Of a DNA stretch of 64,000 nt, positions 35,301-52,334 are shown in pieces (within the stretch, counting starts at the first letter, position 1; every line of letters begins with the position of its first letter). The DNA lies in assembly GCF_035594125.1 (NCBI RefSeq), contig NC_087190.1, forward strand, positions 7,863,539 to 7,927,538, written 5' to 3'. The stretch is from Scylla paramamosain (lineage: Eukaryota > Arthropoda > Malacostraca > Decapoda > Portunidae). A program made the translations under genes and the position numbers. The notes below the pieces were generated by a model. It did no database searches. It was not told the DNA's origin and saw only the letters and a program-made list of their open reading frames with translations.

Positions 35301-38300
35301 TTTTGATTCCCATATAGACTGACTTCTTTTGGTTTTATCGTGTTGGTTCCTAACATGCTGAAAACACTCATAAGAGTTTAATATGTGGCTTTTAAATTTT
35401 TCGTACTTAATGAACTTAAAAACACTCATAATACACGTTTCTTGTAATGTCCTTTCGTTTCCCAAAAAAAGGGGTTCTTTGCATGTATTTAAGCGTTTTT
35501 ATTGGTAACATGATGAAAAACACTCAAAATACATGTTTTTGGTAATGTTATTCTGTTTCACCATAAAGTGTATTTTGCATGCGTTTTAGTGTTTTGGTAT
35601 ATAAGGAGCTCAAAAACACTTAAAGGCATGTTGTTATTAAAAATTGGTTTTAGTCCAATGTAATGTGATTGCCCTGCTTTTTAGTGCTTTATTGCCTAAC
35701 AAGCTCAAAAACACTCAAAAGACATTTTTCTGGTAATATTATTTTTTTTCCAACATAAAGCTGGTTTCGCATGCAATTTGGGGTTTTGGTAAATAAGAAT
35801 GTGAAAAGCACTTAAAATACACACATATAATAAGATTTTTCTCTTTCTCAATTAAGAGTGTTGTTCATGAGTTTCAGCATTTTGGTATCTACGAAACTTC
35901 TTCATATACACTAGTTTTTGCATTTTTTGCCTTGTGGTTCTTTTGAACTATAAAACACTCATTATACACTTTTCTTGCAATGTCCCTTTCTTTCCCATTA
36001 TAGAGTGCTTTGCATCAATTTTCGTGTTTTTTATAGGTAACAAGCTCAAAAGCACTCAAAATATACCTTTTTGGTAATGTTTTTCTATTTTTTTATATTG
36101 GTTTGTTTGCATCCGTTTTAGCGTTTTTCTACGTAAACACTTAGAAAACACGTTTTCAGTAATTTTGTTTTGAATTCCCATATAGAGTGAGCTCATTATT
36201 TATTGTTTTGGTGCCTAACATGCTGAACAACACTCAAAAGAGAGATTTCTGATGAGGTCGTTTAATTTCCTCATATAGGAGGCTTTGCATGCACTTTAGG
36301 GATTGGTACATAACAGTCCGAAAAAAAAGGTAGAATTAACTTTTTTGATAATATTCTTTTATCATGTAATTGCCCTGAATTTTCCCAGAATTTTGGCATC
36401 TCGGTACCTATGAAGATAAATAAAAAAAAAAAATCCTATTTTTTTATTTTCTATTTATTTATTTATTTTTTTGTCAATAAAGAGTGTTATTTGTGGGATT
36501 TACCTTTTTGGTACTTAAGGAATTTAAAAACACTCATAATACACGTTTCTCGTAATGTCCTTTCGTTTCCCAAACATAAGGTTCTTTGCATGTATTTAAG
36601 CGTTTTTATAGATAACATGATCAAAAACACTCAAAATACAAGGTTTTGGTAATGTTATTCTGTTTCTCAATAAAGTGTGTTTTGCATGCGTTTTAGTAGT
36701 TTTGTATATAAGGAGCTCAAAAACACTTAAAGGCAAGTTCTTGGTAAAAAATGGTTTTATTCCAATGTAATGTGATTGCCCTGCTTTTGAGTGCTTTATT
36801 ACCTTTCACGCTGAAAAAAACACTCAAAAGACACTTTTCTGGTAAAGTCTTTTTTTTCGCATATAGTTTGGGGTTTTTGGTAACTAAGAATGTGAAAAGC
36901 ACTCAAAATACACGCATTTAGTAAGTTTGTTATGTTTCTCAATTAAGAGTGTTATTCATGAGTTTCAGCATTTTGGTATCTAGGAAATCTCTCCATATAC
37001 ACGAGATTTTGCGTTGTTTGCTTTGTGGTTCTTTTGAACAATAAAACACTCATTATACACTTTTATTGCAATGTCCTTTTGTTTCCCAATATAGAGTGCT
37101 TTGCATCAATTTTCGCGTTTTTGTAGGTAGTGCTAAAACACTTTTTGGTAACGTTTTTCTATTTCTTGATATTGGTTGGTTTGCATCAGTTTTAACGTTT
37201 TTCTACGTAAAACACTGAGAAGACACGTTTTCAGTAACTTTCTTTTGGATTCCCATATAGAGTGAGTTCCTTATTATTTATCGTTTTGGTGCCTAACATG
37301 CTAAAAAAAACACACAAAATACAGATTTATGGTAAGGTCATTTAATTTCCTCATATTGGAGGCTTTGCATGCGCTTTAGGGTTTGGTACATAATAGTCCG
37401 AAAAAAAAAGCTGAAATTAACTTTTTTGATAGTATTGTTTTATCACATTATTGCCCTGAATTTTCCCAGAATTTTGGCATATCGGTACCTATGAAGATGA
37501 ATAACAAAAAAAAAAAAATCCTATTTATTTTATTTTTTTATTTTTTATTTTGTAAATAAAGAGTGTTATTTGTGGGCTTTAGCTTTTTGGTACTTAAGGA
37601 ATTTTAAAAAAACACTCATAGTACACGTTTCTCGTGATGTCCTTTTCTTTCCCAAACATAATGTTCTTTGCATGTACTTAAGCGTTTTTATAGATAACAT
37701 GATCAAAAACACTCAAAATACATGTTTTTGGTAATGTTATTCTGTTTCTCCATAAAGTTTGTTTTGCCTGCGTTTTAGCGGTGTGGTATATAAGGGGTTA
37801 AAAAACACTTAAAGGCAAATTCTTCGTAAAAGTTGGTTTTATTCCCATGTAATGTGATTGTTCTGCTTTTTAGTGCTTTGTTGCATATCACGCTCAAAAA
37901 CACTCAAAAGACACTTTTCTGGTAATGTCATTTTTTTCCCCACAAGAAGCTAGTTTCGCATGTAATTTGGCATTTTCGTAACTAAGAATGTGAAAAACAC
38001 TCAAAATACACAATTTGGAAAGGTAGTTCTGTTTATCGATTAAAAGTGTTATTCATGCATTTCATCATTTTGGTATGTAAAAATTTCTCTATATACACGA
38101 GTTTTTGCGTTTATTGCCTTGTGGTTCTTTTAAAACTATAAAACACTCATTATACACGTTTCTCGTAATGTGCTTTTGTTTCCTAATATAGAGTGCTTTA
38201 CATCCATTTTTGCATTTTTTGTAGGTAACAAGCTGAAAAACACTCAAAATATATCTTTTTGGTAATGTTATTTTATTTCTTCATATAGGATGGTTTGTAT

Positions 38301-39025
38301 TCGCTTTAGCGTTTTTCTACGTAAAACACTGAAAAGACACGTTTTCAGTAATTTTGTTTTGGATTCACATATTGACTGACTTCCATATTATTTATCGTTT
38401 TGGTGCCTAACATGCTGAAAAACACTGAAAAGACAGGTTTCTGGTAAAGTCGTTTAACTTCCCTATATAGGTGGCTTTGCATGCACTTTAGGGTTTGGTA
38501 CATAACAATCCGAAAAAAAAGCTATAATTAACTTTTATGATAATGACTTTTTTCCACATAAATTCCCTGAATTTTGGCAGAATTTTGGCATCTCGGTACC
38601 TATGAAAATGAATAAAAAAAATAAAAAAATACAATTTTTTTATTTTTTTATTTATTTATTTTTTTTTTTTTTCTAAAGAGTGTAATTTGTGGGTTTTAGC
38701 TTTTTGGTACTGAAGGAACTTAAAAATCACTCATAATACACGTTTCTCGTAATGTTCTTTCGTTTCCCAAACATAAGGTTCTTTGCATGTATTTAAGCGT
38801 TTTTATAGATAACATGATCAAAAACACTCAAAACACATGTATTTGGTAATGTTATTCTTTTTCTCCATAAAATGTATTTTGCATGCGTTTTAGCGTTTTG
38901 GTATGTAAGGAGCTCAAAAATACTTAAAGGCAAGTTGGTAAAATTTGGTTTTATTCCCATGTAATGTGATTGCCCTGGCTTTTAGTGCTTTATTGCGTAA
39001 CACGCTCAAAAACACTGAAAAGACA
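32360..39025 (+). repeat. 1.1-kb higher-order satellite array II, first part
   Basis: Landmarks near 33,414, 34,427, 36,397, 37,475 and 38,587, with one unit near 35,370 that lacks its c'-d' part. For the unit from 37,626 the monomer starts are 37,626 e, 37,724 a, 37,819 b, 37,914 c, 38,011 d, 38,158 e', 38,255 a', 38,341 b', 38,437 c', 38,531 d', with the next e at 38,742. The period is 1,116 bp and the long monomers are the two d types. A duplicated d monomer lies near 32,870-32,960. No gene is seen. Confidence 0.95.
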
Positions 39026-39466
39026 TGGAAAGCCTACAAATATGAGGAAATTAAAGACCTTACCAGAAATCTGTCTTTTGGGTGTTTTTCAGCATGTTAG
39101 GCACCAAAACGATAAATAATAAGGAATTCACTCTATGTAGGAATCCAAAAGAAAATTACTGAAAACGTGTCTTCTCAGTGTTTTACGTAGAAAAAACAAA
39201 CCAACCAATATCAAGAAGCAGAAAAACATTATCAAAAATGTATATTTTGAGTGTTTTTGAGCTTGTTACGTACAAAAAAAAAACGTGAAAATGGATACAA
39301 AGCACTCTATATTGGGAAACAAAGGGACATTGCGAGAAAAGTGTATAATGAATGTTTTATAGTTCAAAAAAACCACAAGGCAAAAAACGCAAAAACTCGT
39401 GTATATGCTGAAACTCATGAATAACACTCTTAATTGAGAAACAGAGCAACCTTACTAAATGCGTGT
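39026..39466 (-). repeat. Inverted patch inside array II
   Basis: Plus-oriented b monomer ends at AAAAGACAT and is followed by minus-oriented c', b', a', e' and d monomers. Plus orientation returns near 39,467 at CAAAAACATTAAAAGG. A shortened form of the same left breakpoint is at 46,290. Confidence 0.9.
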
Positions 39467-42400
39467 CAAAAACATTAAAAGGCAAGTTCTTCGTAAAAGT
39501 TGGTTTTATTCCCATGTAATGTGATTGCCCTGCTTTTTAGTGCTTTATTGCCTAACACGCTCAAAAACACTTAAAGACACTTTTCTGGTAATGTCATTTT
39601 TTTCCTACATAAAGCTAGTTTAGCATGGAATTTGGGGTTTTGGTAACTAAGAATGTAAAAAAAAACACTCAAAATGCACGCATTTAGTAAGGTTGTCCTG
39701 TTTCTTGATTAAGAGTGTTATTCATGAGTTTCAGTATTTTGGCATCTTAGAAACTTCTCCATACGGTCGAGTTTTTGCGTTTTTTGCCTTGTGATTCTGG
39801 TGAAACTATAAAACACTCATTATACACGTTTCTCGTTATGTCCTTTATTTTCCTTATATAGAGTGCTTTGCATCCATTTTCGCGTTTTTTTTTTTATGTA
39901 ACAAGCTCAAAAACACACATAATATACTTTTTTGGTAATGTTATTCTATTTCTTCATATTGGTTGGTTTGCATCCGTTTTAGCGTTTTTCTACGTAAATC
40001 TTTTAAAAGAAACGTTTCCAGTAATTTTGTTTTGGATTTCCATATAGAGTGACTCATATTATTTATCGTTTTGGTGCCTAACATGCTTTTTGGTGTCTTT
40101 TGCTTCCCAATATAGAGTGCTCTCCAACTATTTTCGTGTTTTTTGTAGGTAACAATGTCAAAAACACTCAAAATATACTTTTTTGGTAAAGTTATTCTAT
40201 TTCTTCATTTTGGTTGGTTTGCATCCGTTTTAGCGTTTTCTACGTAAAACACCGAAAAGACACGTTTTCAGTAATTTTCTTTTGGATTCCCATATAGATT
40301 GACTTCCTTTGGTTATATCGTGTTGGTTCCTAACATGCTGAAAAACACTCATAAGACAGTTTTCTGGCAAAAACGTTTAATTTCCCTATTTAGGTGGCTT
40401 TCCATGTACTTTAGGGGTTTGGTACATAACAGTCCGAAAAAAAAGATAAATTTAACTTTTTTGATAATGTTCTTATTTCATATAATTTTCTGAACTTTAC
40501 CCGAATTTTGGCACCTCGTTACCTGTGAGGAATAAGAATGAAAAAAAAATAAATAACGTATTATTTATTTATTTATTTTTTCTCAATAAAGAGTGTAATT
40601 TGTGGCTTTTAGCTTTTTTGTACTTAATGAACTTAAAAAAAAACTCATAATATACGTTTCTCGTAATGTCCTTTCGTTTCCCAAAAATAGGGTTCTTTGC
40701 ATGTATTTAAGCGTTTTTATTGGTAACATGATCAAAAACACTCAAAATACATGTTTTTGGAAATGTTCTGTTTCACCATAAAGTGTATTTTGCATACATT
40801 TTTGTGTTTTGGTATATAAGGAGCTCAAATACACTGAAAGGCAAGTTCTTGTTAAAAATTGGTTTTATTCCAATGTAGTGTGATTGCCCTGCTTTTTAGT
40901 GCTTTATTGCCTAACACGCTCAAAAACACTCAAAAGAAATTTTTCTCTTAATGTCATTTTTTTCCCACATTCCCAGCTGGTTTCGCATGCAATTTGGGGT
41001 TTTGGTAACTAAGGATGTGAAAAGCACTCAAAATACACGCATTTAGTAAGATTGTTCTGTTTCTCAATTAAGAGTGTTGTTCCAGAGTTTCAGCATTTTG
41101 GAATGTAAGAGACTTCTCTATATACACGAATTTTTGCGTTTTTTGCCTTGTAGTTCTTGTGAAACTATAAAACACTCATTATACACGTAATGTCCTTTTG
41201 CTTCCCAATATAGAGTGCTTTCCATCCATTTTTGTGTTTTTTGTAGGTAACAATTTCAAAATCACTCAAAATATACCTTTTTGGTAATGTTATTTTATTT
41301 CTTCATATTGGTTGGTTTGCATCCGTTTTAGCGTTTTTCTACGTAAAAACACCGAAAAGACACGTTTTTAGTAATTTTGTTTTGGATTCCCATATAGATT
41401 CACTTTTAGGTTATTTATCGTGTTGGTTCCTAACATGCTGAAAAACACTCATAAGACCGTTTTCTAGCAAAGACGTTTAATTTCCTCATATAGGTGGCTT
41501 TGCATGCACTTTAGCGGTTTGGTACATAACAGTCCGAAAAAAAAGTTAAATTTAACTTTTTTTTATAATGTTCTTATTTCACATAATTTCCTGAATTTTG
41601 CCCGAATTTTGGCTTCTCGGTACCTGTGAAAATGAATAAGAAAGAAAAAAAAATATTGTATTTTTTTTTATTTATTTATTGTTTCTCAATAAAGAGTGTT
41701 ATTTGTGGCTTTTAGCTTATTGGTAATTAATGAACTTAAAAACACTCGTAATACACGTTTCTCGTAATCTCCTTTTGTTTCCCAAAAATACTGTTCTTTG
41801 CATGTATTTAAGCGTTTTTATTGGTAACATGATCAAAAACACTCAAAATACATGTTTTTGGTAAAATTATTCTGTTTCACCATAAAGAGTGTTTTGCATG
41901 CGTTTTAGTGTTTTGGTATATAAGGAGCACAAAAACACTTAAAGGCAAGTTCTTGCCTCCAATGTAATGTGATTGCCCTTCTTTTTAGTGCTTTATTGCC
42001 TATCACGCTCATAAACACTCAAAAGACACTTTTCTGGTAAAGTCTTTTTTTTCCCACAAATCTATTTTCGCATGCAATTTGGGGTTTTGGTAACTAAGAA
42101 TGTGAAAAGCACTCAAAATACACGCATTTAGTAAGGTTGTTCTGTTTCTCAATTAAGAGTGTTATACATGAGTTTTAGCATTTTTGTATCTAGGAAACCT
42201 CTCCATATACACGAGATTTTCCGTTTTTTGCCTTGTGGTTCTTTTGAACTATAAAACACTCATTATACACTTTTCTTGCAATGTCCTTTTGTTTCCCAAT
42301 ATAGAATGCTTTGCATCAATTTTCGCGTTTTTTGTAGGTAACAAGCTCAAAACACTCAAAATATATCTTTTTAGTAACGTTTTTCTATTTCTTGATATTG

Positions 42401-45400
42401 GTTGCTTTGCATCCGTTTTAGCGTTTTTCTACGTAAAACACTGAGAAGACACGTTTTCAGTAACTTTGTTTTGGATTCCCATATAGAGTGAGTTCCTTAT
42501 TATTTATCGTTTTGGTGCCTAACATGCTAAAAACACTCAAAACACAGATTTCTGGTAAGGTCGTTTAATTTCCTCATAGAGGAGGCTTTGCATGCACTTT
42601 AGGGTTTGGTACATAACAGTCCGAAAAAAAAAAAACTGAAATTAACTTTTTTGATGAATAACAAAAAAAAATTCCTAATATTTATTTTTTATTTTTTATT
42701 TTCTAAATAAAGAGTTTTATTTGTGGGTTTTAGCTTTTTGGTACTTAAGGAACTTAAAAACACTGATAATACACGTTTCTCGTGATGTCCTTTTGTTTCC
42801 CAAACATAATGTTCTTTGCATGTATTTAAGCGTTTTTATAGATAACATGATCAAAAACACTCAAAATACACGTTTTTGGTAATGTTATTCTGTTTCTCCA
42901 TAAAGATTGTTTTGCATGCGTTTAAGCGGTTTGGTGTGTAAAGAGCTCAAAAACACTTAATGGCAGGTTTTTGGTATAAATTGGTGTTATTCCAATGTAA
43001 TATGATAGCCCTACTTTTTACTGCTTTATTGCTTATCACGCTCAAAAACACTTAAAAGACACTTTTCTGGTAATGTCATTTTTTTCTCACATAAAGGTGG
43101 TTTCGCATGCAATTTGGGGTTTTGGTAACTTAGAATGTGAAAAGCACTCAAAATACACGCATTTAGTAAGGTTGTTCTGTTTTTCAATTAAGAGTGTTAT
43201 TCATGAGTTTCAGCATTTTGGTATCTAGGAACCTTCTCCATATACACTAGTTTTTGTGTTTTTTGCCTTTTGGTTCTTTTGAACTATAAAAACTCATTAT
43301 ACACTTTTCTTGCAAAGTCCTTTTGGTTTCTAATATAGAGTGCTTTACATGAATTTTCGCGTTTTTTCTATGTAAGAAACTCAAAAACACTCAAAATATA
43401 CCTTTTTGGTAATGTTTTTCTATTTCTTGATATTGGTTGGTTTGCATCCGTTTTAGCGTTTTACTACGTAAAACACAGAAAAAACACGTTTTCAGGAATT
43501 TTCTTTTGGATTCTCAGATAGAGTGAGTTCCTTATTATTTATCGTTTTGGTGCCTAACATGCTGAAAAACACTCAAAAAGCAGATTTCTAGTAAGGTCGT
43601 TTAATTTCCTCATATTGGAGTCTTTGGATGCACTTTAGGGTTTGGTACATAATTTGATAATTTTCTTTTATCATATAATAGCCCTGAATTTTCCCAGAAT
43701 TTTGGCATCTCGGTACCTATGAAGATGAGTAACAAAAAAAAAAAATCCTATTTTTTTTTATTTTCTTACTTTTTTTTCTAAATAAAGAGAGTTACGAGTA
43801 TTTGTGGGTTTTAGCTTTTTGGTACTTAAGGAACTTAAAAACACTTATAACACACATTTCTCGTAATGTCCTTTCGTTTCCCAAACATAAGGTTCTTTGC
43901 ATGTATTTAAGCGTTTTTATAGATAACATGATCAAAAACACTCAAAATATATGTTTTTGGTAATTTTATTCAGTTTCTCCATAAAAGGTGTTCTGCATGC
44001 GTTTTAGCGTTTTGTTATGTAATGAGCTCAAAAACACTTAAAGGCAAGTTCTTGTTAAAAGTTGTTTTTATTCCCATGTAATGTGATTGCCCTGCTTTTT
44101 AGTGCTTTATTGCCTAACATGCTCAAAAACACTCAAAAGACACTTTTCTGGTAATATCATTTTTTTTCCCACATAAAGCTAGTTTTGCATGGAATTTGGG
44201 GTTTTGGTAACTAAGAATATGAAAAAAACTCAAAACACAGGGATTTAGTAAGGTTTTTCTATTTCTTAATTAAAAGTGCTATTCATGAGTTTTAGCATTT
44301 TGATATGTAAGAAACTTTTCTAATACACACATTTGGTAAGGTATTTCTGTTTCAAAATTAAAAGTGTTATTCATGAGTTTCAGCTTTTTGGTATGTAAGA
44401 AACTTCTTTATGTACACGAGTTTTTGAGTTTTTTACCTTGTGGTTCTTGTCAAAGTATAAAACACTCGTACACGTTTCTCGTAATGTTGTTTTCTTTGTC
44501 AATATAAAGTGTTTTTCATCCATTTTTGTATTTTTTGTAGGTAACAAGCTGAAAAACACATCAAAATATATCTTTTTGGTAATGTTATTCTATTTCTTCA
44601 TATTGGTTGGTTTACATCCGTTTTAGCATTTTTCTACGTAAATCACTGAAAAGACACGTTTTCAGTAATATTGTTGAAATAGCTGAAAAACACTCAAAAG
44701 ACAGGTTTCTGGTAAAGTCGTGTAATTTCCCCATATAGCTGGATTTGCATGCACTTCAGGGTTTGTACATAACAACGGAAAAAAGCTAAAATTATTTTTT
44801 TATAATGATGAATAACAAACTTTTTTTTCTCTCTCTCTCTAAAGAATGTTATTTGTGGGTTTTAGCTTTTTGGTACTTAAGGAACTTAAAAACACTCATA
44901 ATACACGATTTTCGTAATGTCCTTTTGTTATACAAACATAGGGATTTTTACATGTATTTAAGCGTTTTTATAGGTTACATGATCAAAAACACTCAAAATA
45001 CATGTTTTTGGTAATGTTATTCTCTTTCTCCATAAAGGGTGTTTTGCATGCGTTTCAGCGATTTGGTATGTAAGGAGTTAAAAAACACTTAAAGGCAAGT
45101 TCTTCTTAAAAGTTGGTTTTATTCCCATGTAATGTGATTGTTCTGCTTTTTTGTGCTTTGTTGCATATCACGCTCAAAAACACTAAAAAGACACTTTTTT
45201 GGTAATGTCATTTTTTTTTTCCCACATGAAGGTAGTTTCGCATGTAATTTGGCATTTTCGTAACTATGAATTTGAAAAACAATGAAAATACACAATTTGG
45301 TAAGGTAGTTCTGTTTATCGATTAAAAGTGTTATTCATGCATTTCATCATTTTGGTAGGTAAGAAATTTCTCTATATAGACGAGTTTTTGCGTTTATTGC

Positions 45401-46289
45401 CTTGTGGTTCTTTTAAAACTATAAAACACTCATTATACACGTTTCTCGTAATGTCCTTTTGTTTCCTAATATAGAGTGCTTTTTGCATTTTTTTATAGGT
45501 AACAAGCTCAAAAACACTCAAAATATATATTTTTAGTAATGTTATTCTATTTCTTCATATAGGTTGGTTTGCATCCGCTTTAGCGTTTTTCTACGTAAAA
45601 CACTGAAAAGACACGTTTTCAGTAATTTTGTTTTGGATTCACATATTGACTGACTTCTATATTATTTATTGTTTTCGTGCCTAACATGCTGAAAAACACT
45701 GAAAAGACAGGTTTCTGGTAAAGTGGTTTAACTTCCCTATATAGGTGGCTTTGCATGCACTTTAGGGTTTGGTACATAATAATCCGAAAAAAAGCTATAA
45801 TTAAATTTTTTGGTAATGTTCTTTTTCCACATAAATTCCCTGAATTTTGGCAGAATTTTGGCATCTCGGTACCTATAAGGATGAATAAAAAAAAATTCCC
45901 ATTTTTTTTGTTTATTATTTTTTTTTCTAAATAAAGAGTGTTATTTGTGGGTTTTAGCCTTTTAGGTACTGAAATAACTTAAATAAACACTCATAATACA
46001 CGTTTCTTGTAATGTCCTTTTGTTTCCCAAACATAAGGTTCTTTGCATGTATTTAAGCGTTTTTATAGATAACATGATCAAAAACACTCAAAATACATGT
46101 ATTTTGTAATATTATTCTGTTTCTCTATAAAAAAAGTATTTTGCATACGTTTTAGCGTTTTGATATGTAAGGAGCTCAAAAACACTTAAAGGCAAGTTCT
46201 TGGTAAAATTTGGTTTTATTCCCATGTAATGTGATTTCCCTTCCTTTTAGTAGTTTATTGCTTAACACGCTCAAAAACACTCAAAAGAC
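39467..46289 (+). repeat. 1.1-kb higher-order satellite array II, second part
   Basis: Landmarks near 40,509, 41,611, 43,704 and 45,860. Two further units, near 42,650 and 44,806, have lost the landmark through deletions inside the long d' monomer. The e'-a'-b' trio is duplicated at 39,840-40,330. The stretch 43,800-45,350 matches 32,360-33,960 (including the extra d monomer), and 45,390-46,290 matches 38,100-39,025, so the array is itself a mosaic of internal duplications. No gene is seen. Confidence 0.94.
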
Positions 46290-46388
46290 ATACAAGGCCT
46301 CGCTTATGAGGAAATTAAAGACCTTACCAGAAATCTGTCTTTTGAGTGTTTTTCAGCATGTTAGGCACCAAAACGATAAATAATAAGG
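46290..46388 (-). repeat. Remnant of the inverted patch at the array II / duplication boundary
   Basis: Starts with the same breakpoint as 39,026 (GAGGAAATTAAAGACCTTA, AATAATAAGGAA) but keeps only c' and part of b', then joins plus-oriented satellite homologous to 11,131. This is the left edge of the second large duplication copy. Confidence 0.87.
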
Positions 46389-46710
46389 AACTCAAACATT
46401 CAAAAGACACGTTTTTTCGTAATGATGTTTTATATTGCCATATACGTTGCTTTGCATGCATTTTGGCGTTTTGTTAAATACACTCAAAATATATGTTTTA
46501 GGTAATTTTTTTTTTTCATATTAAGTGCTGTCAATGCGTTTTAGCGTCTTTGTACCTAAAAAGGTAAAAAAAAAAAAAAACGATTATAATATATCTCTCA
46601 TAATGTCCTTTCGTTTCCCAAAATAGAGGATTTTGCATTTTTTTTTTTTCGTTTCTTTACGTAGCAAGCTCAAAAACACTAAAAATCCTTGTTTTTCGTA
46701 ACGTTATTCT

Positions 46711-49800
<3,090 letters not shown>

Positions 49801-52322
49801 TAGAAACGTGTCTTTTCAGTGTTTGTAAGTGTACTAGGTACCAAAAACGCTAAAAAGCAAGGAAAGAACCATACATGGGAAAACAAAACATTACAAAAAA
49901 GTCTTTTCATTGTTTAGAGCTACTTACATACTAAAACGCAAAGGCGCATGCAAAACACCTTTTATGGAGAAACGGGAAAACGTGTATTTTTAATGTTTTA
50001 AGCTAATTACGTAAAAAATTGTCAAAATTCATGTAAAGTTCCCGATATGGGGAAACGAAAAGACATTACGAGAAACGTATATTGTAAGTGTTTTCGACCT
50101 TATTAGGTTGAAAAATACGAAAATGCATGAATACCACTCTATATGGAGAAACAGAGCAACATTACTAAAAACGTGTATTTTGTTTGTTTTCACAATGTTA
50201 TGTACCAAAACGTCGAAATTCATGCAAAGAGCAATGTATGGGAGAAACGAAACGAAATTTCCAGAAACGTGAGTTTTTTAGTGTTTATGAGCGTGTTAGG
50301 CACCAAACTCTAAAAAATAAAAATGAAAAGCATCCTATATGGGAATACAAAACAAAATTACCAAAAAAAATAGTATTTTTTTAGTGTTTTTAACTACCTT
50401 TATATAAAAACGCTTGAACAGACGCAAAACATGGTTTATGGAGAAACAAAATAACAATACAAAAAAAAAAAAACTATATTTTCAGTGTTTTTGAGGTATG
50501 TAAGTAGAAAAACGCCGAAATGTATGGAAAGTTCCCCTATGCCGGGAAACGAAGACATTTCGAGAAACGTGTATTATGAGAGCTTTTAAGCTTTTAAGGT
50601 ACGAAACACAAAGGCACCTTAATAGTACTCTATATGGGGAAAGAAAACAACACGAATGAAAATATATATTTTGAGTGGTTTTCATATTATTAGGTACCAA
50701 AACGCAAAAATACATGCAAAGACCTCTAAAAGACGACACAAAACCACATTACAAAAAACCTGTCTTTTGAGAGTGTTTCTACGTGTTAGGCACCAAAACA
50801 CTAAGAAGTAGGAAAAGAGCACTATGTTGGAAGGGACAAAGAAATAACGTGACTTTTCACGTGTTTGGAAGTTTTTAAATTCATAATGTACCAAAACGAT
50901 AAAACATGCAAAACACCCTTCATGCAGAAACAAAAACATTACCAAAAACGAGCATTTTTAGCGATTTTTCAGCTTGTTATGTACAAAAGCGTCAAAATGC
51001 ATATAAAGTACCCTATATAAGAAAACGAAAAGACTTTAAGAGAAACTAGTATTATGAGTTTTTTTTTTTTTTAGCTTATTAGGTACCAAAACGATAAAAC
51101 GTATGATTTGCATTCTGTATGAAGAAAACGTGTATTTTAAGTGTATTTAGCTTTGTTAGGTATCAAAACGCCAAAATGCATGTAAAGCACCCGATATGGG
51201 GAAAATAAACGACTTTTCCAGAAACATGACTTTTGAGAGTTTATAATTTTGTTAGGCACAAAAAGCTCTTAAGAAGCATGGAAAGTACCGTAAATGGGAA
51301 AACATTAAGTGTTTTAAGCTACTTACGTACCAAACCGCTAAAACGGTTGCAAAACACACTTTATGGAGAAATTCAACAGCTTTACCAAAAACATGCATTT
51401 TGATAGATTTTGAGCCTGTTACATACAAAAACGATAAAATACGTGCAAATAACCCTAAAAAGGGAAAAGAAAACATTAAAAGAAACGTATATTTTGAGTG
51501 CTATTGAGCTTCATAGGTACCAGAACTCTAAAACGTATTAACAATACTCTATATGGAGAAACAGAACAAGATTAACCAAAACTTGTGTTTTAAGGCTTTT
51601 TTCACGTTATTAGGTACCGCAACGCGAAAATGCATGCAAAGCATACTATATGGGGAGAGAAAACATTTCCAGAAACATGTCCTTTCAGTGTTTATGAGCG
51701 AGTTAGGTACCAGGAAGCTAAAAACCAAGGAAAGCACCCTATAGGAGAAAACAAAAGATTACAATAACTTTTCTTTTCAGTGCTTATGAGCTACTTATAT
51801 ACAAAAACACTTAAACGCATCCAAAACGCCTTTTTTTTGGAAAAACTGAATAACATTACCAAAAAATCGTGTATTTTCAATGTTTTGAGCTTGTTACGCA
51901 AAAAAAAATGTAACCAAAGACATTATGAGAAACTTATATTAAGAGCGTTTTTGAGCTTCTCAGGTACCAAAACGCGAAAATGCATGAATAATACTCTCTT
52001 TGGAGAAACAAAAATATTAGATACCAAAACACTAAAAAGCAAGAAAAGCTCCCTTTTTGGAAAAGCAAAACATTACCAAAAGCGTGTCTTTTGAGACTTT
52101 TTACAGCTACTTACGTACCAAAACGCTAAAAAGCATGCAAAGCACATTTTATGGAGAAACAGAATAGCATTACCAGAAACGTGTATTTTGATTTTTTTTC
52201 TTAAGCTTCTTACGTATAAAAAAAAGCAAAAATGCATGCAAAGTATCCTAAATGGCGATAGGAAAAGAAATAAAAAGACACTTCATTTATCAGTGTTTTG
52301 AGATTCTTAGGTAGCAAAATGC

Positions 52323-52334
52323 ATAAATGCATGT
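52323..52334. repeat. Target-site duplication, left copy
   Basis: ATAAATGCATGT, identical to 52,895-52,906. The empty counterpart at 17,067-17,078 differs by one base. Confidence 0.88.

Noticed and set aside
51780..52094. 104-residue open frame
   Set aside because: Satellite in minus orientation; the homologous stretch at 16,500-16,830 is interrupted and frames are not conserved between copies.
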